Shown: piece by piece, positions 26,579 through 35,027 of the stretch
How the letters are laid out: each line of letters begins with the position of its first letter
How positions within the stretch are numbered: position 1 is the stretch's first letter
Assembly (NCBI GenBank): GCA_016699695.1
Contig: CP065006.1
Span: forward strand, 1,178,001 to 1,242,000
Length of the DNA stretch: 64,000 bases
Direction of reading: 5' to 3'
From: Bacteroidota bacterium
GTDB taxonomy: Bacteria > Bacteroidota > Bacteroidia > Bacteroidales > UBA10428
Notes under the pieces: generated by a model
What the model saw: the letters and a program-made list of their open reading frames with translations, nothing else
Told to the model about the DNA's origin: nothing
Database searches by the model: none
Position numbers and translations under genes: made by a program

Positions 26579-29071
26579 TCATTGCGGATCGACATCGAGA
26601 CTTACAACCAGGGATGAAAAGCCTGATGCTTGCTTCAATTGCCTGCATTTACCAAGCAGAAAGGATTTTTGCTGTGCCAGGCCGGTTCCCTTGCTAAGTT
26701 TAAGCAGCATGTGTTGCAGATGCAAGTTTTGAATCTTTCCTACCACGGGGGGTTGTGGACCAAGCAAAGCCTCGCCAAATACCTGTCTGAGTCCTTCGGC
26801 CAGCATGCGTGCTGCCTTTTGCACCGTCTCTCTTTGCTGGTGCTTTAGGGTTATTCCAATGAGCCGGCAGTAGGGTGGATACTTAAATACTTTTCTTTCT
26901 TCGAGTTGGATATCGAAAAAAGCTTTATAGTTGTTTTGCACTACTTGTTGCAGGATAATGTTTTCCGGCGTGGAGGTTTGTATTACTACTTTTCCCTGTT
27001 TTTTCTTTCTGCCTGCCCTGCCGCTCACCTGTGCCATCAGCTGAAAACTACGTTCATAGGCTCTGAAATCAGGGTAATGTAGCATGCTGTCGGCATTCAT
27101 AATTCCCACCACACTCACATTGTCGAAGTCAAGTCCCTTCGATACCATTTGTGTGCCAATGAGTACATTAAGTTTACCACTTGCAAACTCATCGAGTATG
27201 ATTTCAAAGGAATCTTTACGCCTGGTGCTATCCAAATCCAGCCTGCCAATGCTTGCTTGAGGAAAAATGAGTGAAAGGTCGTCTTCGATTTTTTCCGTAC
27301 CAAAACCTTTGGTTTGCATGTTGGTGCTTCCGCAAGCTTGGCACTGCACTATGGATTGAACGCTAAACCCACAATAATGGCAATTGAGCTTATCGATGCC
27401 CTTGTGGTAGGTAAGACTCACATCGCAGTGCCTGCACTGGGGTATCCAGCCACAATCGGCACATTCGAGATAGGGAGCAAAACCACGTCGGTTTTGAAAT
27501 AAAATGACCTGTTCGCTCATTTCAAGTGCCACTTGTATTTCATCAATAAGCTTTTTGCTAAAATGCCCATTTACCTGCTTGCGTTTTCTGGCTTGCTGCA
27601 TGTTTACCAGTTCAGTCTCAGGCAACTTAATGTCAAGGTGTCGTTCCAACAATTCTACCAATGCGTATTTTCCATTTTTTGCATTGAAATATGTTTCGAG
27701 CGATGGAGTAGCGCTGCCCAACAAGACTTTTGCCTGATGCACCGATGCGCATACAATGGCTGCATCGCGGGCATGGTAACGTGGTGCCGGATCTTGCTGC
27801 TTATAGGTATTCTCGTGCTCTTCGTCTACAATTACCAATCCGAGTTTGCTGAAAGGTAAAAAAACCGAAGAACGCACACCCAGAATAACTTCGTAGGGTA
27901 GAGCACCCTCAGCGATATGGCCAAGCAGGTTATTCCACACCTCAATGCGCTCATTATCGCTGTATTTCGAATGATATACTCCCACCCTGGCTCCAAACAC
28001 ATTGCGCAAACGGGTAATAATCTGGGTAGTCAAGGCTATTTCGGGCAGCAAATAAAGCACCTGTTTCCCCTTCTCCAGTTCTTTCTGAATAAGATGAATA
28101 TATATCTCTGTTTTACCACTCGAGGTAACCCCATGTAGCAAGGCTACTCCTGCGCGCTGAAACCCAGCTTCAATTTCTTCCAGGGCCAATCTTTGTTTTA
28201 CACTCAATCGATAGGGTTCAGAAACCGGTTCTGTTTCAGCAGAAAACCTTGTAGTTTCAACACTTTTAAGGGTAAAAACGTTTTTCGCCGACAAAGATTC
28301 TATGATGGCAGCACTTACCTGAGCAGCCTCCATGAGCTCTTGTTTGGTAACCGCTTTTAGCGTTTTCTCGCTTAACTGACCGCTCAATTGAAGATAACCC
28401 AGAAGGGCATCTGATTGTTTAGGTGCCCTGCGTTCCAGGCGGTTTATCATCTCACCCAGTGATTCTTCGTTTTGTAAAGACTCGTGAAGTTGAATGTATT
28501 CAACCTGCCGGGGTTTGTAGGTTCGGTTAATATTTTCTTCGAAACAGAGCAGGCCTTTGTCCATCATTCTTTTTAAAAGAGGCATTGCTTGTTTCTTCTC
28601 TAAAAGGCTTTGTAATTTCCCGATAGGAATACCCGGGTTATTTTTTAGTATATGGTAAACTTGTTCTTCATCCGGGTTGAGGGATACCCCTGTTTCGGGC
28701 AAATGAGCAGGGTAAACCCGGGTTTGCCCTTCGGGGCGCAGGCCACCGGGAAGTGCTGCAGAATATACTTCGCCCATTGTGCATAGATAATATTCTGCCA
28801 TCCATTGCCAAAAGTCGAGTTGCCATTCAAACACCACGGGCCTATTGTCGAGTATAGCCAGCACTGCTTTGGTCTCGTAATGATTTACAGGCCTGGTATG
28901 CACCTCTGCTACCAGGGCTGTGTAAAGTTTACGCGCACCAAACTGAACCACTACCCGCATGCCTTTTTGCAAAGGCTCATGCTGCAATTCTGCGTCAATG
29001 TGGTAGGTATAAAGGTTGGGCACTGCAAGAGGCAGGATTACATCCACAAATAGTTGTTGCGGATTGCTCAT
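26579..29071 (-). CDS. priA: Primosomal protein N' (replication restart helicase PriA)
   Basis: PriA is the 3'-5' DNA helicase that reloads the replisome at stalled forks. The N-terminal 3'BD and winged-helix regions occupy about 1-270. The helicase core has Walker A GVTSSGKTEIY, the DEEH Walker B motif (VDEEHENTYKQ), and GSATPSLE. The zinc-binding insert is CADCGWIPQCRHC...CHYCG...CQACGS, and helicase motif VI is in QVSGRAGR. I chose the ATG at 29071 (830 aa). It overlaps the ispH stop as ATGA, which means translational coupling; upstream in-frame residues would lie inside ispH. The operon order porQ-cmk-ispH-priA is as seen in other Bacteroidota. Confidence 0.95.
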   Translation of the reverse strand: MSNPQQLFVDVILPLAVPNLYTYHIDAELQHEPLQKGMRVVVQFGARKLYTALVAEVHTRPVNHYETKAVLAILDNRPVVFEWQLDFWQWMAEYYLCTMGEVYSAALPGGLRPEGQTRVYPAHLPETGVSLNPDEEQVYHILKNNPGIPIGKLQSLLEKKQAMPLLKRMMDKGLLCFEENINRTYKPRQVEYIQLHESLQNEESLGEMINRLERRAPKQSDALLGYLQLSGQLSEKTLKAVTKQELMEAAQVSAAIIESLSAKNVFTLKSVETTRFSAETEPVSEPYRLSVKQRLALEEIEAGFQRAGVALLHGVTSSGKTEIYIHLIQKELEKGKQVLYLLPEIALTTQIITRLRNVFGARVGVYHSKYSDNERIEVWNNLLGHIAEGALPYEVILGVRSSVFLPFSKLGLVIVDEEHENTYKQQDPAPRYHARDAAIVCASVHQAKVLLGSATPSLETYFNAKNGKYALVELLERHLDIKLPETELVNMQQARKRKQVNGHFSKKLIDEIQVALEMSEQVILFQNRRGFAPYLECADCGWIPQCRHCDVSLTYHKGIDKLNCHYCGFSVQSIVQCQACGSTNMQTKGFGTEKIEDDLSLIFPQASIGRLDLDSTRRKDSFEIILDEFASGKLNVLIGTQMVSKGLDFDNVSVVGIMNADSMLHYPDFRAYERSFQLMAQVSGRAGRKKKQGKVVIQTSTPENIILQQVVQNNYKAFFDIQLEERKVFKYPPYCRLIGITLKHQQRETVQKAARMLAEGLRQVFGEALLGPQPPVVGKIQNLHLQHMLLKLSKGTGLAQQKSFLLGKCRQLKQASGFSSLVVSLDVDPQ

Positions 29072-29928
29072 GGAAACAACTTTTTTAGCTCCCCGGCCAC
29101 TTCCTCCAACAGCCAATATGGGGTAGAAGTAGCACCACACACACCGATAGTTTTGGAGTTTTTCAGCGGAAGACCCTTAAGCTCCGCAGACGCGCTAACA
29201 AAAAAAGTGTTTGGATTTGCAATAAGGCAATGCCCAAACAAGACTTTGCTGTTGGAGCTTTTTTGCCCACCGACAAAAACTACTGTTTCGACACTCCGGC
29301 TAAACTCCTGCAACCATGGTCCCCGATTAGCCACCTGCCCGCAAATGGTATCATGGTATTCTAGCAACTCCGGGTTTTTCATTTTCTGTTTAAGCGCCTC
29401 TTTGAGATGCTGGTATTTTTCGCGGCTCATGGTGGTCTGAGCATAGAGAACAATTGGTTCAGATAAATTCACCTGATCCAATCCCGCTTCGTCTTCCACC
29501 ACAATTGCCTTGTAGTTTACCTGACCACAAAGTCCGTTCACCTCAGGATGTGCAGTTTTTCCGAAAATTACCAGGCTTCCCTTGCTTTCTATGGATTCGA
29601 AACTTTTTTTAACCCTTTTCTGCAGTTTGGTAACAACCTTACAAGTGCCGTCGATAAGCTCAATTTGGTTTTTCCGGGCATGTTCATAAATTTCGGGAGG
29701 TTCGCCATGCGCTCGCAATAATACTGTGCAGGATGCAAGCTGATAATATTGCTCGAGTGAAATCACTTCGAGTCCGAGTTTTTCCAATCGTTCAACCTCC
29801 TTTGCATTATGCACAATATCGCCCAGGCAATAGAGCTTACCATTAGCCGTAAGGTTTTCTTCGGCTAGTGCAATGGCCTTTTGCACTCCGAAACAAAAGC
29901 CCGATTTTGGATCGATTATTACCTGCAT
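29068..29928 (-). CDS. ispH: 4-hydroxy-3-methylbut-2-enyl diphosphate reductase
   Basis: IspH is the last enzyme of the MEP pathway. It is a 4Fe-4S protein that makes IPP and DMAPP from HMBPP. The three cluster cysteines are Cys12 (GFCFGV), Cys96 (GTCKVV) and Cys196 (TICGQV). Substrate-site His40, His74 and His127 and the catalytic Glu129 (AHPEVNG) are all present. At 286 aa it is the normal length. It starts 9 bp after the end of cmk and overlaps priA by 4 bp. Confidence 0.96.
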   Translation of the reverse strand: MQVIIDPKSGFCFGVQKAIALAEENLTANGKLYCLGDIVHNAKEVERLEKLGLEVISLEQYYQLASCTVLLRAHGEPPEIYEHARKNQIELIDGTCKVVTKLQKRVKKSFESIESKGSLVIFGKTAHPEVNGLCGQVNYKAIVVEDEAGLDQVNLSEPIVLYAQTTMSREKYQHLKEALKQKMKNPELLEYHDTICGQVANRGPWLQEFSRSVETVVFVGGQKSSNSKVLFGHCLIANPNTFFVSASAELKGLPLKNSKTIGVCGATSTPYWLLEEVAGELKKLFP

Positions 29929-29937
29929 ACCTGTTTG

Positions 29938-30633
29938 TTAAAGAAGCTTTTTTTGTTGCAACAAGTGAATAAACCATTCCATTTGCTGCTCAATGGTCAT
30001 GAAACTGTTATCGAGGACCACCGCATCGGAGGCCTGAATAAGCGGACTTTCTGTCCGGTTCATATCGTGATAATCGCGCTCCACTACGTTATTTCTGATC
30101 TCTTCGTAAGAAACCGAAAGGCCCTTGGCTGTTAATTCATCAAATCGCCGGCGTGCCCTTACATCGGCATCAGCCGTCATAAAAAGCTTTACTTCGGCAT
30201 GCGGAAATACTACAGTGCCAATATCACGTCCATCCATCACAATGCCACCCTCGCTGCCCATCTCCTGCTGCAAGCTGACAAGATATTTACGAACCTCTTT
30301 TATTTTGCTCACCTCACTTACCAATTCCGATACTGCTACGCCACGAATGGCTTCTTCCACACTTTTCCCATTTAAAAAAGTCTCGCTGATTCCATGCTGA
30401 TTGGTTTCGAAACGAATATGAACCGAAGGCAAAGCTGTAATCAGAGCATCGGTCTGAATTTGTTTTTCAACTGCCATATTATTCTCAAGCACATAACAGG
30501 CCACTGCGCGGTACATGGCTCCACTGTCGATATAGGTAAACTGAAGTTTTTTGGCTATTTGCTTGGCAAAAGTGCTTTTACCACAAGAAGAATGCCCGTC
30601 GACTGCTACGATGAATTTCTTTCTTTTAGACAT
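29938..30633 (-). CDS. cmk: Cytidylate kinase
   Basis: This enzyme phosphorylates CMP and dCMP with ATP in the cytosol. The P-loop GHSSCGKST is at residues 13-21, followed by YIDSGAMYRAVA, the CMP-binding region. MDGRDIGTVVFP (about 135-146) and a LID helix with RARRRFDEL are also typical. The 231-aa length is normal. It is followed closely by ispH and preceded by porQ on the same strand (75 bp). A TATTTTTG at 30650-30657 on the minus strand may serve as its -7 box. Confidence 0.95.
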   Translation of the reverse strand: MSKRKKFIVAVDGHSSCGKSTFAKQIAKKLQFTYIDSGAMYRAVACYVLENNMAVEKQIQTDALITALPSVHIRFETNQHGISETFLNGKSVEEAIRGVAVSELVSEVSKIKEVRKYLVSLQQEMGSEGGIVMDGRDIGTVVFPHAEVKLFMTADADVRARRRFDELTAKGLSVSYEEIRNNVVERDYHDMNRTESPLIQASDAVVLDNSFMTIEQQMEWFIHLLQQKKLL

Positions 30634-30707
30634 GTCACGTAAATAAACTCAAAAATAGCACTTCTCTGCGGAAATACAGACAAGTAATCTGTTGAGTCAA
30701 TAAAACC

Positions 30708-31775
30708 TTACAGTTTCTGATTGAGTTCAGAAAGGTTAAGGGTAACCGAAAAGTGATTGGAAGCACCTGCCAGGTGATAGGTCGACCGACCATAACTAAT
30801 CCCTAACTTCTTTATTTTTAATCCAAACCCATACGAAAAACCGGCCATTCCGGCCATATCGTCAATCTTAAGCTCCTGGCGGCGTTTGTAATTATACCCC
30901 AGGCTTATATAAAAATTTTTCGAAGGGGTAAACTCCAGACCAAAAATCAGATGGCGCATCAGGTTATCGGCAAAGTCGGCCCCAGGGGTTTCGGGTATTG
31001 GTTCGCCTGTAAGAGGGTCGATCTCTTCTTCCTTGTCTTTTTCGGTTTTGTAAAGCAGGTTGAATTGCTGCAATTGATGAGCAGTAAAGGAAAACCGGAA
31101 TGGGGCATGCCTTAGTTGCTGGGTTAATCCAAGCTGAATTTCAAAGGGCAGGGGCTCGTGTTTGTCGTTCGGATTGTATCGTTTCAACTGAAAGCCGGCA
31201 TTCTTCATTACAAGGGCAGCTGAAAAGAGCTTCACCTCGTTCGAATAGGTAATACCCGCATCAATGGCCAGTCCAAATGAATTGTAACTTTCGTATTGCG
31301 AATAAATGGCTTTGGCCGTTGCCCCCACACGCCAGTTCGAATCAGCCAATGGTCTCGACCAATAGGTGTTAAGTGCGTAATCGTCGGCCCTGAAAGTACC
31401 TGTTTGTATGCCTGTAGGCTCAGCAGCAATAAATTCACCGTAATTGAGGTAGTGCAATCCCGTTGCTAGGGTATATTTTTTTTTCGGTTGCCAGGCATAT
31501 CCTACATAGCCAAAATTGGTGCCGGCAAAATAATTGATGTAATTCAATGCCAGTTGAGAACTCATTGCTGGAGTAAGCAACGATGGGTTATGATAAACCA
31601 GGTTTAAATCATCGTCTTTCAGGCTAACTACTTGTCCGCCCAACGAAGCCACACGGGCCGAATTGGTGATACTCAGAAAATCGTAGGTATTATCTCCTCC
31701 GGATTGAGAAATAAGAGGTAACTGAAAAAAAAACACCAGAATAAATGCAAAAATAAGCTGAAAGAATATTTTCAT
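30708..31775 (-). CDS. porQ: Type IX secretion system protein PorQ
   Basis: This 355-aa protein has a signal peptide (about 1-25) and then the PorQ/PorV-type outer-membrane beta-barrel. It starts with YDFLSITNSARVASLGG and NPSLL and ends in an aromatic-rich C-terminal strand. PorQ forms part of the attachment complex that places T9SS cargo on the cell surface. The window itself encodes three cargo-like proteins with sorting domains. The position upstream of cmk is a conserved Bacteroidota arrangement. The only T9SS core gene in the window is this one, so the rest must be elsewhere. Confidence 0.92.
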   Translation of the reverse strand: MKIFFQLIFAFILVFFFQLPLISQSGGDNTYDFLSITNSARVASLGGQVVSLKDDDLNLVYHNPSLLTPAMSSQLALNYINYFAGTNFGYVGYAWQPKKKYTLATGLHYLNYGEFIAAEPTGIQTGTFRADDYALNTYWSRPLADSNWRVGATAKAIYSQYESYNSFGLAIDAGITYSNEVKLFSAALVMKNAGFQLKRYNPNDKHEPLPFEIQLGLTQQLRHAPFRFSFTAHQLQQFNLLYKTEKDKEEEIDPLTGEPIPETPGADFADNLMRHLIFGLEFTPSKNFYISLGYNYKRRQELKIDDMAGMAGFSYGFGLKIKKLGISYGRSTYHLAGASNHFSVTLNLSELNQKL

Positions 31776-31873
31776 AAGTGTTACATGGAATAACTAATGG
31801 ATTAAACCCGTGAATTTCCAGAAAGTTTACCGAAAGCTAACGTGATTTTTCAGGTTTTAGTGTAACAAAAGAA

Positions 31874-31881
31874 TATTTTTG
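31874..31881 (+). promoter_or_regulatory. Putative -7 box directly before the lipid kinase start
   Basis: TATTTTTG matches TAnnTTTG fully and ends only 7 bp before the ATG at 31889. If used, the mRNA would be almost leaderless. No clear -33 TTTG is visible, so it may be chance. Confidence 0.25.
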
Positions 31882-31888
31882 TGGTATT

Positions 31889-32800
31889 ATGGCAGCTAAA
31901 ACTAAAATTGTATTCATTATAAATCCCATTGCAGGTACCCGAAAGGCTCCCCATTTGGAAGATTTGGCAATAAGACTGTTGGACGATAAATGGAAGCCGC
32001 AGTTTATCAGAACAGATTATGCTGGTCATGCCACCCAAATCGTGAAAAATAAACTTAAAAAAGGCGCTAAGTTCTTTATAGCAGTTGGAGGCGATGGCAC
32101 AGTGAACGAAGTTGCTTCGGCACTGGTAGGTTCAAAGGCCAATATGGGTATTGTACCCTGTGGTTCGGGTAATGGACTCGCCCGTAGTTTAAAAATACCA
32201 CTGAAGACAGATAAAGCCTTGCAGTGTATCTCACAAGGTTTTACGCGCCAGATTGATGCCGGACAAATCAATGGCAACTATTTTTTTTGTACCTGTGGGG
32301 TAGGTTTCGATGCAAAAATCGGCAAGAAGTTTTCTAAAACAAAAACCCGGGGATTCCATAACTACATTAAAACAACGCTGCGCGAATACCTGACTTACCA
32401 ACCGAAAAAATACACACTCAAAGTCGATGGCGAAAAGATTCGGACAAGGGCTTTTCTTATTACCATTGCCAATGCCGGTCAATATGGAAACAATGCTTAC
32501 ATTGCCCCAAATGCGCTCATCGATGACGGAAAACTTGAAGTTTGCATCTTAAAACCATTTCCACACAGACATTCTTTTGGTCTGGGTATGAAGCTGTTTA
32601 CCCGCAACATGGATAAAAGCAAATACCTTGATATACAAAGTTGCAAGTCGCTGGTGTTTTGCAAAAAAAAGATGTTCAACTTTCATATCGACGGTGACCC
32701 GATTAAACTGGTTGGGCCAATTCGTATAGAGGTAATTCCAAAAAGCTTGAATGTTATAACTCCCATGCCAAAAGGAAAACAAGCTGAAGCAACGAATTAG
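31889..32800 (+). CDS. Diacylglycerol/sphingoid-base kinase family lipid kinase
   Basis: This 303-aa soluble protein has the DAGK catalytic N-domain: INPIAGTRKA near the N-terminus, the nucleotide-binding GGDGTVNE (67-74) and CGSGNGLARSL (about 92-102). The C-terminal beta-sandwich has the FHIDGDP motif near the end, with its conserved Asp. It likely phosphorylates a membrane lipid at the inner face. Bacteroidota make sphingolipids, so a sphingoid base is as plausible as diacylglycerol. It ends 4 bp into the convergent cysteine-cluster gene. Divergent porQ lies upstream. Confidence 0.88.
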   Translation: MAAKTKIVFIINPIAGTRKAPHLEDLAIRLLDDKWKPQFIRTDYAGHATQIVKNKLKKGAKFFIAVGGDGTVNEVASALVGSKANMGIVPCGSGNGLARSLKIPLKTDKALQCISQGFTRQIDAGQINGNYFFCTCGVGFDAKIGKKFSKTKTRGFHNYIKTTLREYLTYQPKKYTLKVDGEKIRTRAFLITIANAGQYGNNAYIAPNALIDDGKLEVCILKPFPHRHSFGLGMKLFTRNMDKSKYLDIQSCKSLVFCKKKMFNFHIDGDPIKLVGPIRIEVIPKSLNVITPMPKGKQAEATN

Positions 32801-33294
32801 AGCATTTTCTTCAGCGATTCGAGAATGGAATACACAGCGGGACAAACCATGGCATTGTGGTAGGTTTTTCGTGCTACCTGGTAAAACCTTTTGCGGTCGG
32901 TGTGTGGATATTCACGGCAGGCTTTGGGTCTGCTGGCATAAACCGAGCAGAGATTATCGTCGCAAAGAAAAGGGCATGGACTCTGCTTAAATACATAATC
33001 GCCCTCTTCATCAAGCCGGATATAGCTATCCTTAAGTATCGAGGTCTTCATTTTAAGAGCAGATGCCAGGCGCTCAATATCACTTTCAAATATCTGTGGG
33101 CCAAGAGAGCTGCAGCATTTTGCACATTCGAGGCAATCGATTTTTTTAAAGGCTTCGTCATGGAGCTCATTCACCAGTTTATCAAGGTTTTTGGGCTTTG
33201 TTTTAACGATGCGTTCCAAAAATAACTTGTTCTCCTTTGCCACGGAGTCCGAACGACGGTTCATTTCATCAATTATATCGCTAGTATAGCTCAT
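32797..33294 (-). CDS. YkgJ-type cysteine cluster protein
   Basis: The 165-aa protein belongs to the CxxxCxxCC family (UPF0153/YkgJ). It has DCLECAKCCSSLGP near 54-67, CPFLCDDNLCSVYASRPKACREYP near 107-130, and CPAV near the C-terminus, the cysteines of a predicted zinc or Fe-S site. The function is unknown in the family. It starts inside the end of the DMT transporter (14-bp overlap), so the two are translated together, and it overlaps the convergent lipid kinase by 4 bp. Confidence 0.88.
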   Translation of the reverse strand: MSYTSDIIDEMNRRSDSVAKENKLFLERIVKTKPKNLDKLVNELHDEAFKKIDCLECAKCCSSLGPQIFESDIERLASALKMKTSILKDSYIRLDEEGDYVFKQSPCPFLCDDNLCSVYASRPKACREYPHTDRKRFYQVARKTYHNAMVCPAVYSILESLKKML

Positions 33295-34219
33295 TCAATA
33301 TCTCATCTTCGGGTTTTGATTCCTGATGCATTTTACCTGCCTGCGATAAAATTAATCCGCTTACAACAAGGATAATCCCTGCTATTTTTAAGAGGTTAAT
33401 GCTGTCGCCAAGAATAATCAATGCAAAAATAGCAGTAAACACCGGAATAAAATTGGCAAATACGGTAGCTTTTGACACACCTAATTTCCGCACCCCCTGT
33501 ATGTAGCCAAGGTAGGCAAAAGTAGAAGCGAAAATAGCCAGGTAAAACAAGGGCATGAATTTGTGTATATCCCATGATATGGTGGCCACCTTCTGTTGCT
33601 CAAAAATTAAGAACACAGGAATAAAATAGATGGCTCCCAAAAAATTTTGAGTAGTGACAATGGTAAGGGAATTATACTTCTCGGCAGCCTTTTTTATTGC
33701 GAAACCATAACCTACGGCAGCAAATACAGAAATCATCATCAGCAAAATACCCTTGTGAGTAGCAACCATATTTTCGCGGTCGCTGATAACCACAAAAACA
33801 ACCCCAATAAAAGAAACCAGAATGCCCAAATAGTTAAGCAAATAGAGAGTTTCCTTTTTGTTTACCAGCATCACAATGGCCATAAATAAAGGGATAGTGG
33901 AAATGACAATAGCTGCCACGGTGGATGAAACATACTGCATACCAAGACTTTCGCCGATAAAATATAAGAAGGGCTCAAGAAAAGCAAGAAGAAGAAAAAG
34001 CGGAAAATCCGCCCTCTGAATTTTCTTCAGTCGCTTTAGCAACAAAGCCGAAATAAAAAGCAGAGGAAGCGATAGTAGCAACCTTGCCAGCACTAGCGTA
34101 ACGGGAGGGAAAACTTCAAGAGCCTGTTTGTACCATACAAAGCTTAGGCCCCAGCAAAGCATAGCCGCCATAAGCATAAAATAGGTGTATGCCACACCAG
34201 TGCCTTTTTTCTGGTTCAT
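33281..34219 (-). CDS. EamA/DMT-family drug/metabolite transporter
   Basis: Ten membrane helices in two EamA halves (about 10-140 and 150-300) make this a typical DMT permease. The start motif is MLCWGLSFVWYKQAL, and GVVFVVISDR and LGYIQGVRKLGVSKATVFANFIPVF are the usual landmarks. The substrate cannot be read from the sequence. I chose the ATG at 34219 (MNQKKG), giving 312 aa; a longer frame to 34240 adds only seven residues. It is followed by the YkgJ-type gene, which overlaps it. Confidence 0.9.
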   Translation of the reverse strand: MNQKKGTGVAYTYFMLMAAMLCWGLSFVWYKQALEVFPPVTLVLARLLLSLPLLFISALLLKRLKKIQRADFPLFLLLAFLEPFLYFIGESLGMQYVSSTVAAIVISTIPLFMAIVMLVNKKETLYLLNYLGILVSFIGVVFVVISDRENMVATHKGILLMMISVFAAVGYGFAIKKAAEKYNSLTIVTTQNFLGAIYFIPVFLIFEQQKVATISWDIHKFMPLFYLAIFASTFAYLGYIQGVRKLGVSKATVFANFIPVFTAIFALIILGDSINLLKIAGIILVVSGLILSQAGKMHQESKPEDEILNELY

Positions 34220-34267
34220 GAAAATAAATTTAGGCCACAAAGAAAAGCGAAAAAAAGGATTTCCAAG

Positions 34268-34281
34268 CTGAAATATTTCAG
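34268..34281. repeat. 14-bp perfect palindrome
   Basis: CTGAAATATTTCAG is fully self-complementary. It lies 49 bp upstream of the minus-strand DMT start and 116 bp before the GxxExxY gene. It could be a regulator site, but nothing in the window identifies a binding protein. Confidence 0.3.
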
Positions 34282-34359
34282 GTTGAGAGGATCCTGATAG
34301 TATTATATTTTAATTTGATGTGGTTATTGAATTTTAATATTTTTATTCCACGCTAAGGC

Positions 34360-34379
34360 CGCAAATTGGTAGACGCAAA
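34360..34379 (+). repeat. CGCAAA motifs upstream of the GxxExxY gene
   Basis: CGCAAA occurs at 34360-34365 and 34374-34379, just before the gene. The reverse complement TTTGCG occurs three times just after it (34786-34815). Together they form an inverted flank around the gene. Confidence 0.5.
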
Positions 34380-34396
34380 AAATAAAAGCTAAATCT

Positions 34397-34774
34397 ATGA
34401 CTGAAAATGAAATCTCTTATAAAGTAATTGGTGCTGCAATAGAAATTCATAAAAGTATTGGTCCCGGATTGTTGGAATCTGCTTATGAAAATGCCCTGGC
34501 TTATGATCTAAAAGAGTTAGGTTTTGATGTTAAACAGCAGGTAAGTTTGCCTTTTATATACAAGGAAGTTAAACAAGATGTTGGATACAGGATAGATTTG
34601 TTGGTAAATAACAAACTGATCATTGAAATAAAAGCAGTTGAAGTAATAGCCCCAGTGCATTATGCTCAATTATTAACCTACCTAAAACTATCTGGATATA
34701 AATTGGGTTTATTGATAAATTTCAATTCAAAAACCTTAAGAGATAGTATTCATAGAGTTGTGAACAATCTTTAA
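34397..34774 (+). CDS. GxxExxY protein (PD-(D/E)XK-like, function unknown)
   Basis: This 125-aa protein has the family motif GxxExxY as GLLESAYENAL (residues about 24-33). It also has a nuclease-like core: Asp in GYRIDLLVNNK (about 73) and Glu-x-Lys in IIEIKAVE (about 82-86). This is a PD-(D/E)XK arrangement, so a DNA-cleaving role is possible but unproven. The gene stands alone between the transporter and rpoD. It is flanked by oppositely directed CGCAAA/TTTGCG motifs, and looks more AT-rich than the neighbours. These genes are scattered in many copies in Bacteroidota and related phyla, which suggests mobility. Confidence 0.9.
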   Translation: MTENEISYKVIGAAIEIHKSIGPGLLESAYENALAYDLKELGFDVKQQVSLPFIYKEVKQDVGYRIDLLVNNKLIIEIKAVEVIAPVHYAQLLTYLKLSGYKLGLLINFNSKTLRDSIHRVVNNL

Positions 34775-34785
34775 ACTTTGTATAC

Positions 34786-34815
34786 TTTGCGTTAAAACAT
34801 TTTGCGGATTTTGCG
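34786..34815 (-). repeat. TTTGCG motifs downstream of the GxxExxY gene
   Basis: TTTGCG occurs at 34786-34791, 34801-34806 and 34810-34815. It is the reverse complement of the CGCAAA motifs before the gene. The rest of the 253-bp gap up to rpoD holds the putative rpoD promoter. Confidence 0.5.
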
Positions 34816-34882
34816 CGGAACATTTTTTTTGGCAATTAAAAGTATTATTTAGACAGTTATAGAATGTAATAGAACCAAATAA

Positions 34883-34914
34883 TTGAACATTTGGGTTAAA
34901 AAATGTTAATTTTG
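34883..34914 (+). promoter_or_regulatory. Putative promoter of rpoD
   Basis: TAATTTTG at 34907-34914 is a full match to TAnnTTTG. A TTG at 34883-34885 lies 21 bp upstream. The predicted leader would be about 105 nt. Confidence 0.3.
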
Positions 34915-35027
34915 CCGTTTGCCTGTAATTATTGTTTATTTTGAACCGTTTTAAGCAATAGGCTGTTAAACTTTTTTTGGCATCGGGTGTTTACCCCTTG
35001 TTGTTCTGTGCAAATACTGATTGAATC

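Noticed and set aside
34268..34281. Perfect 14-bp palindrome as a defined operator
   Set aside because: It is AT-rich, occurs once as far as I could see, and no nearby regulator gene exists. It is listed only as a repeat.
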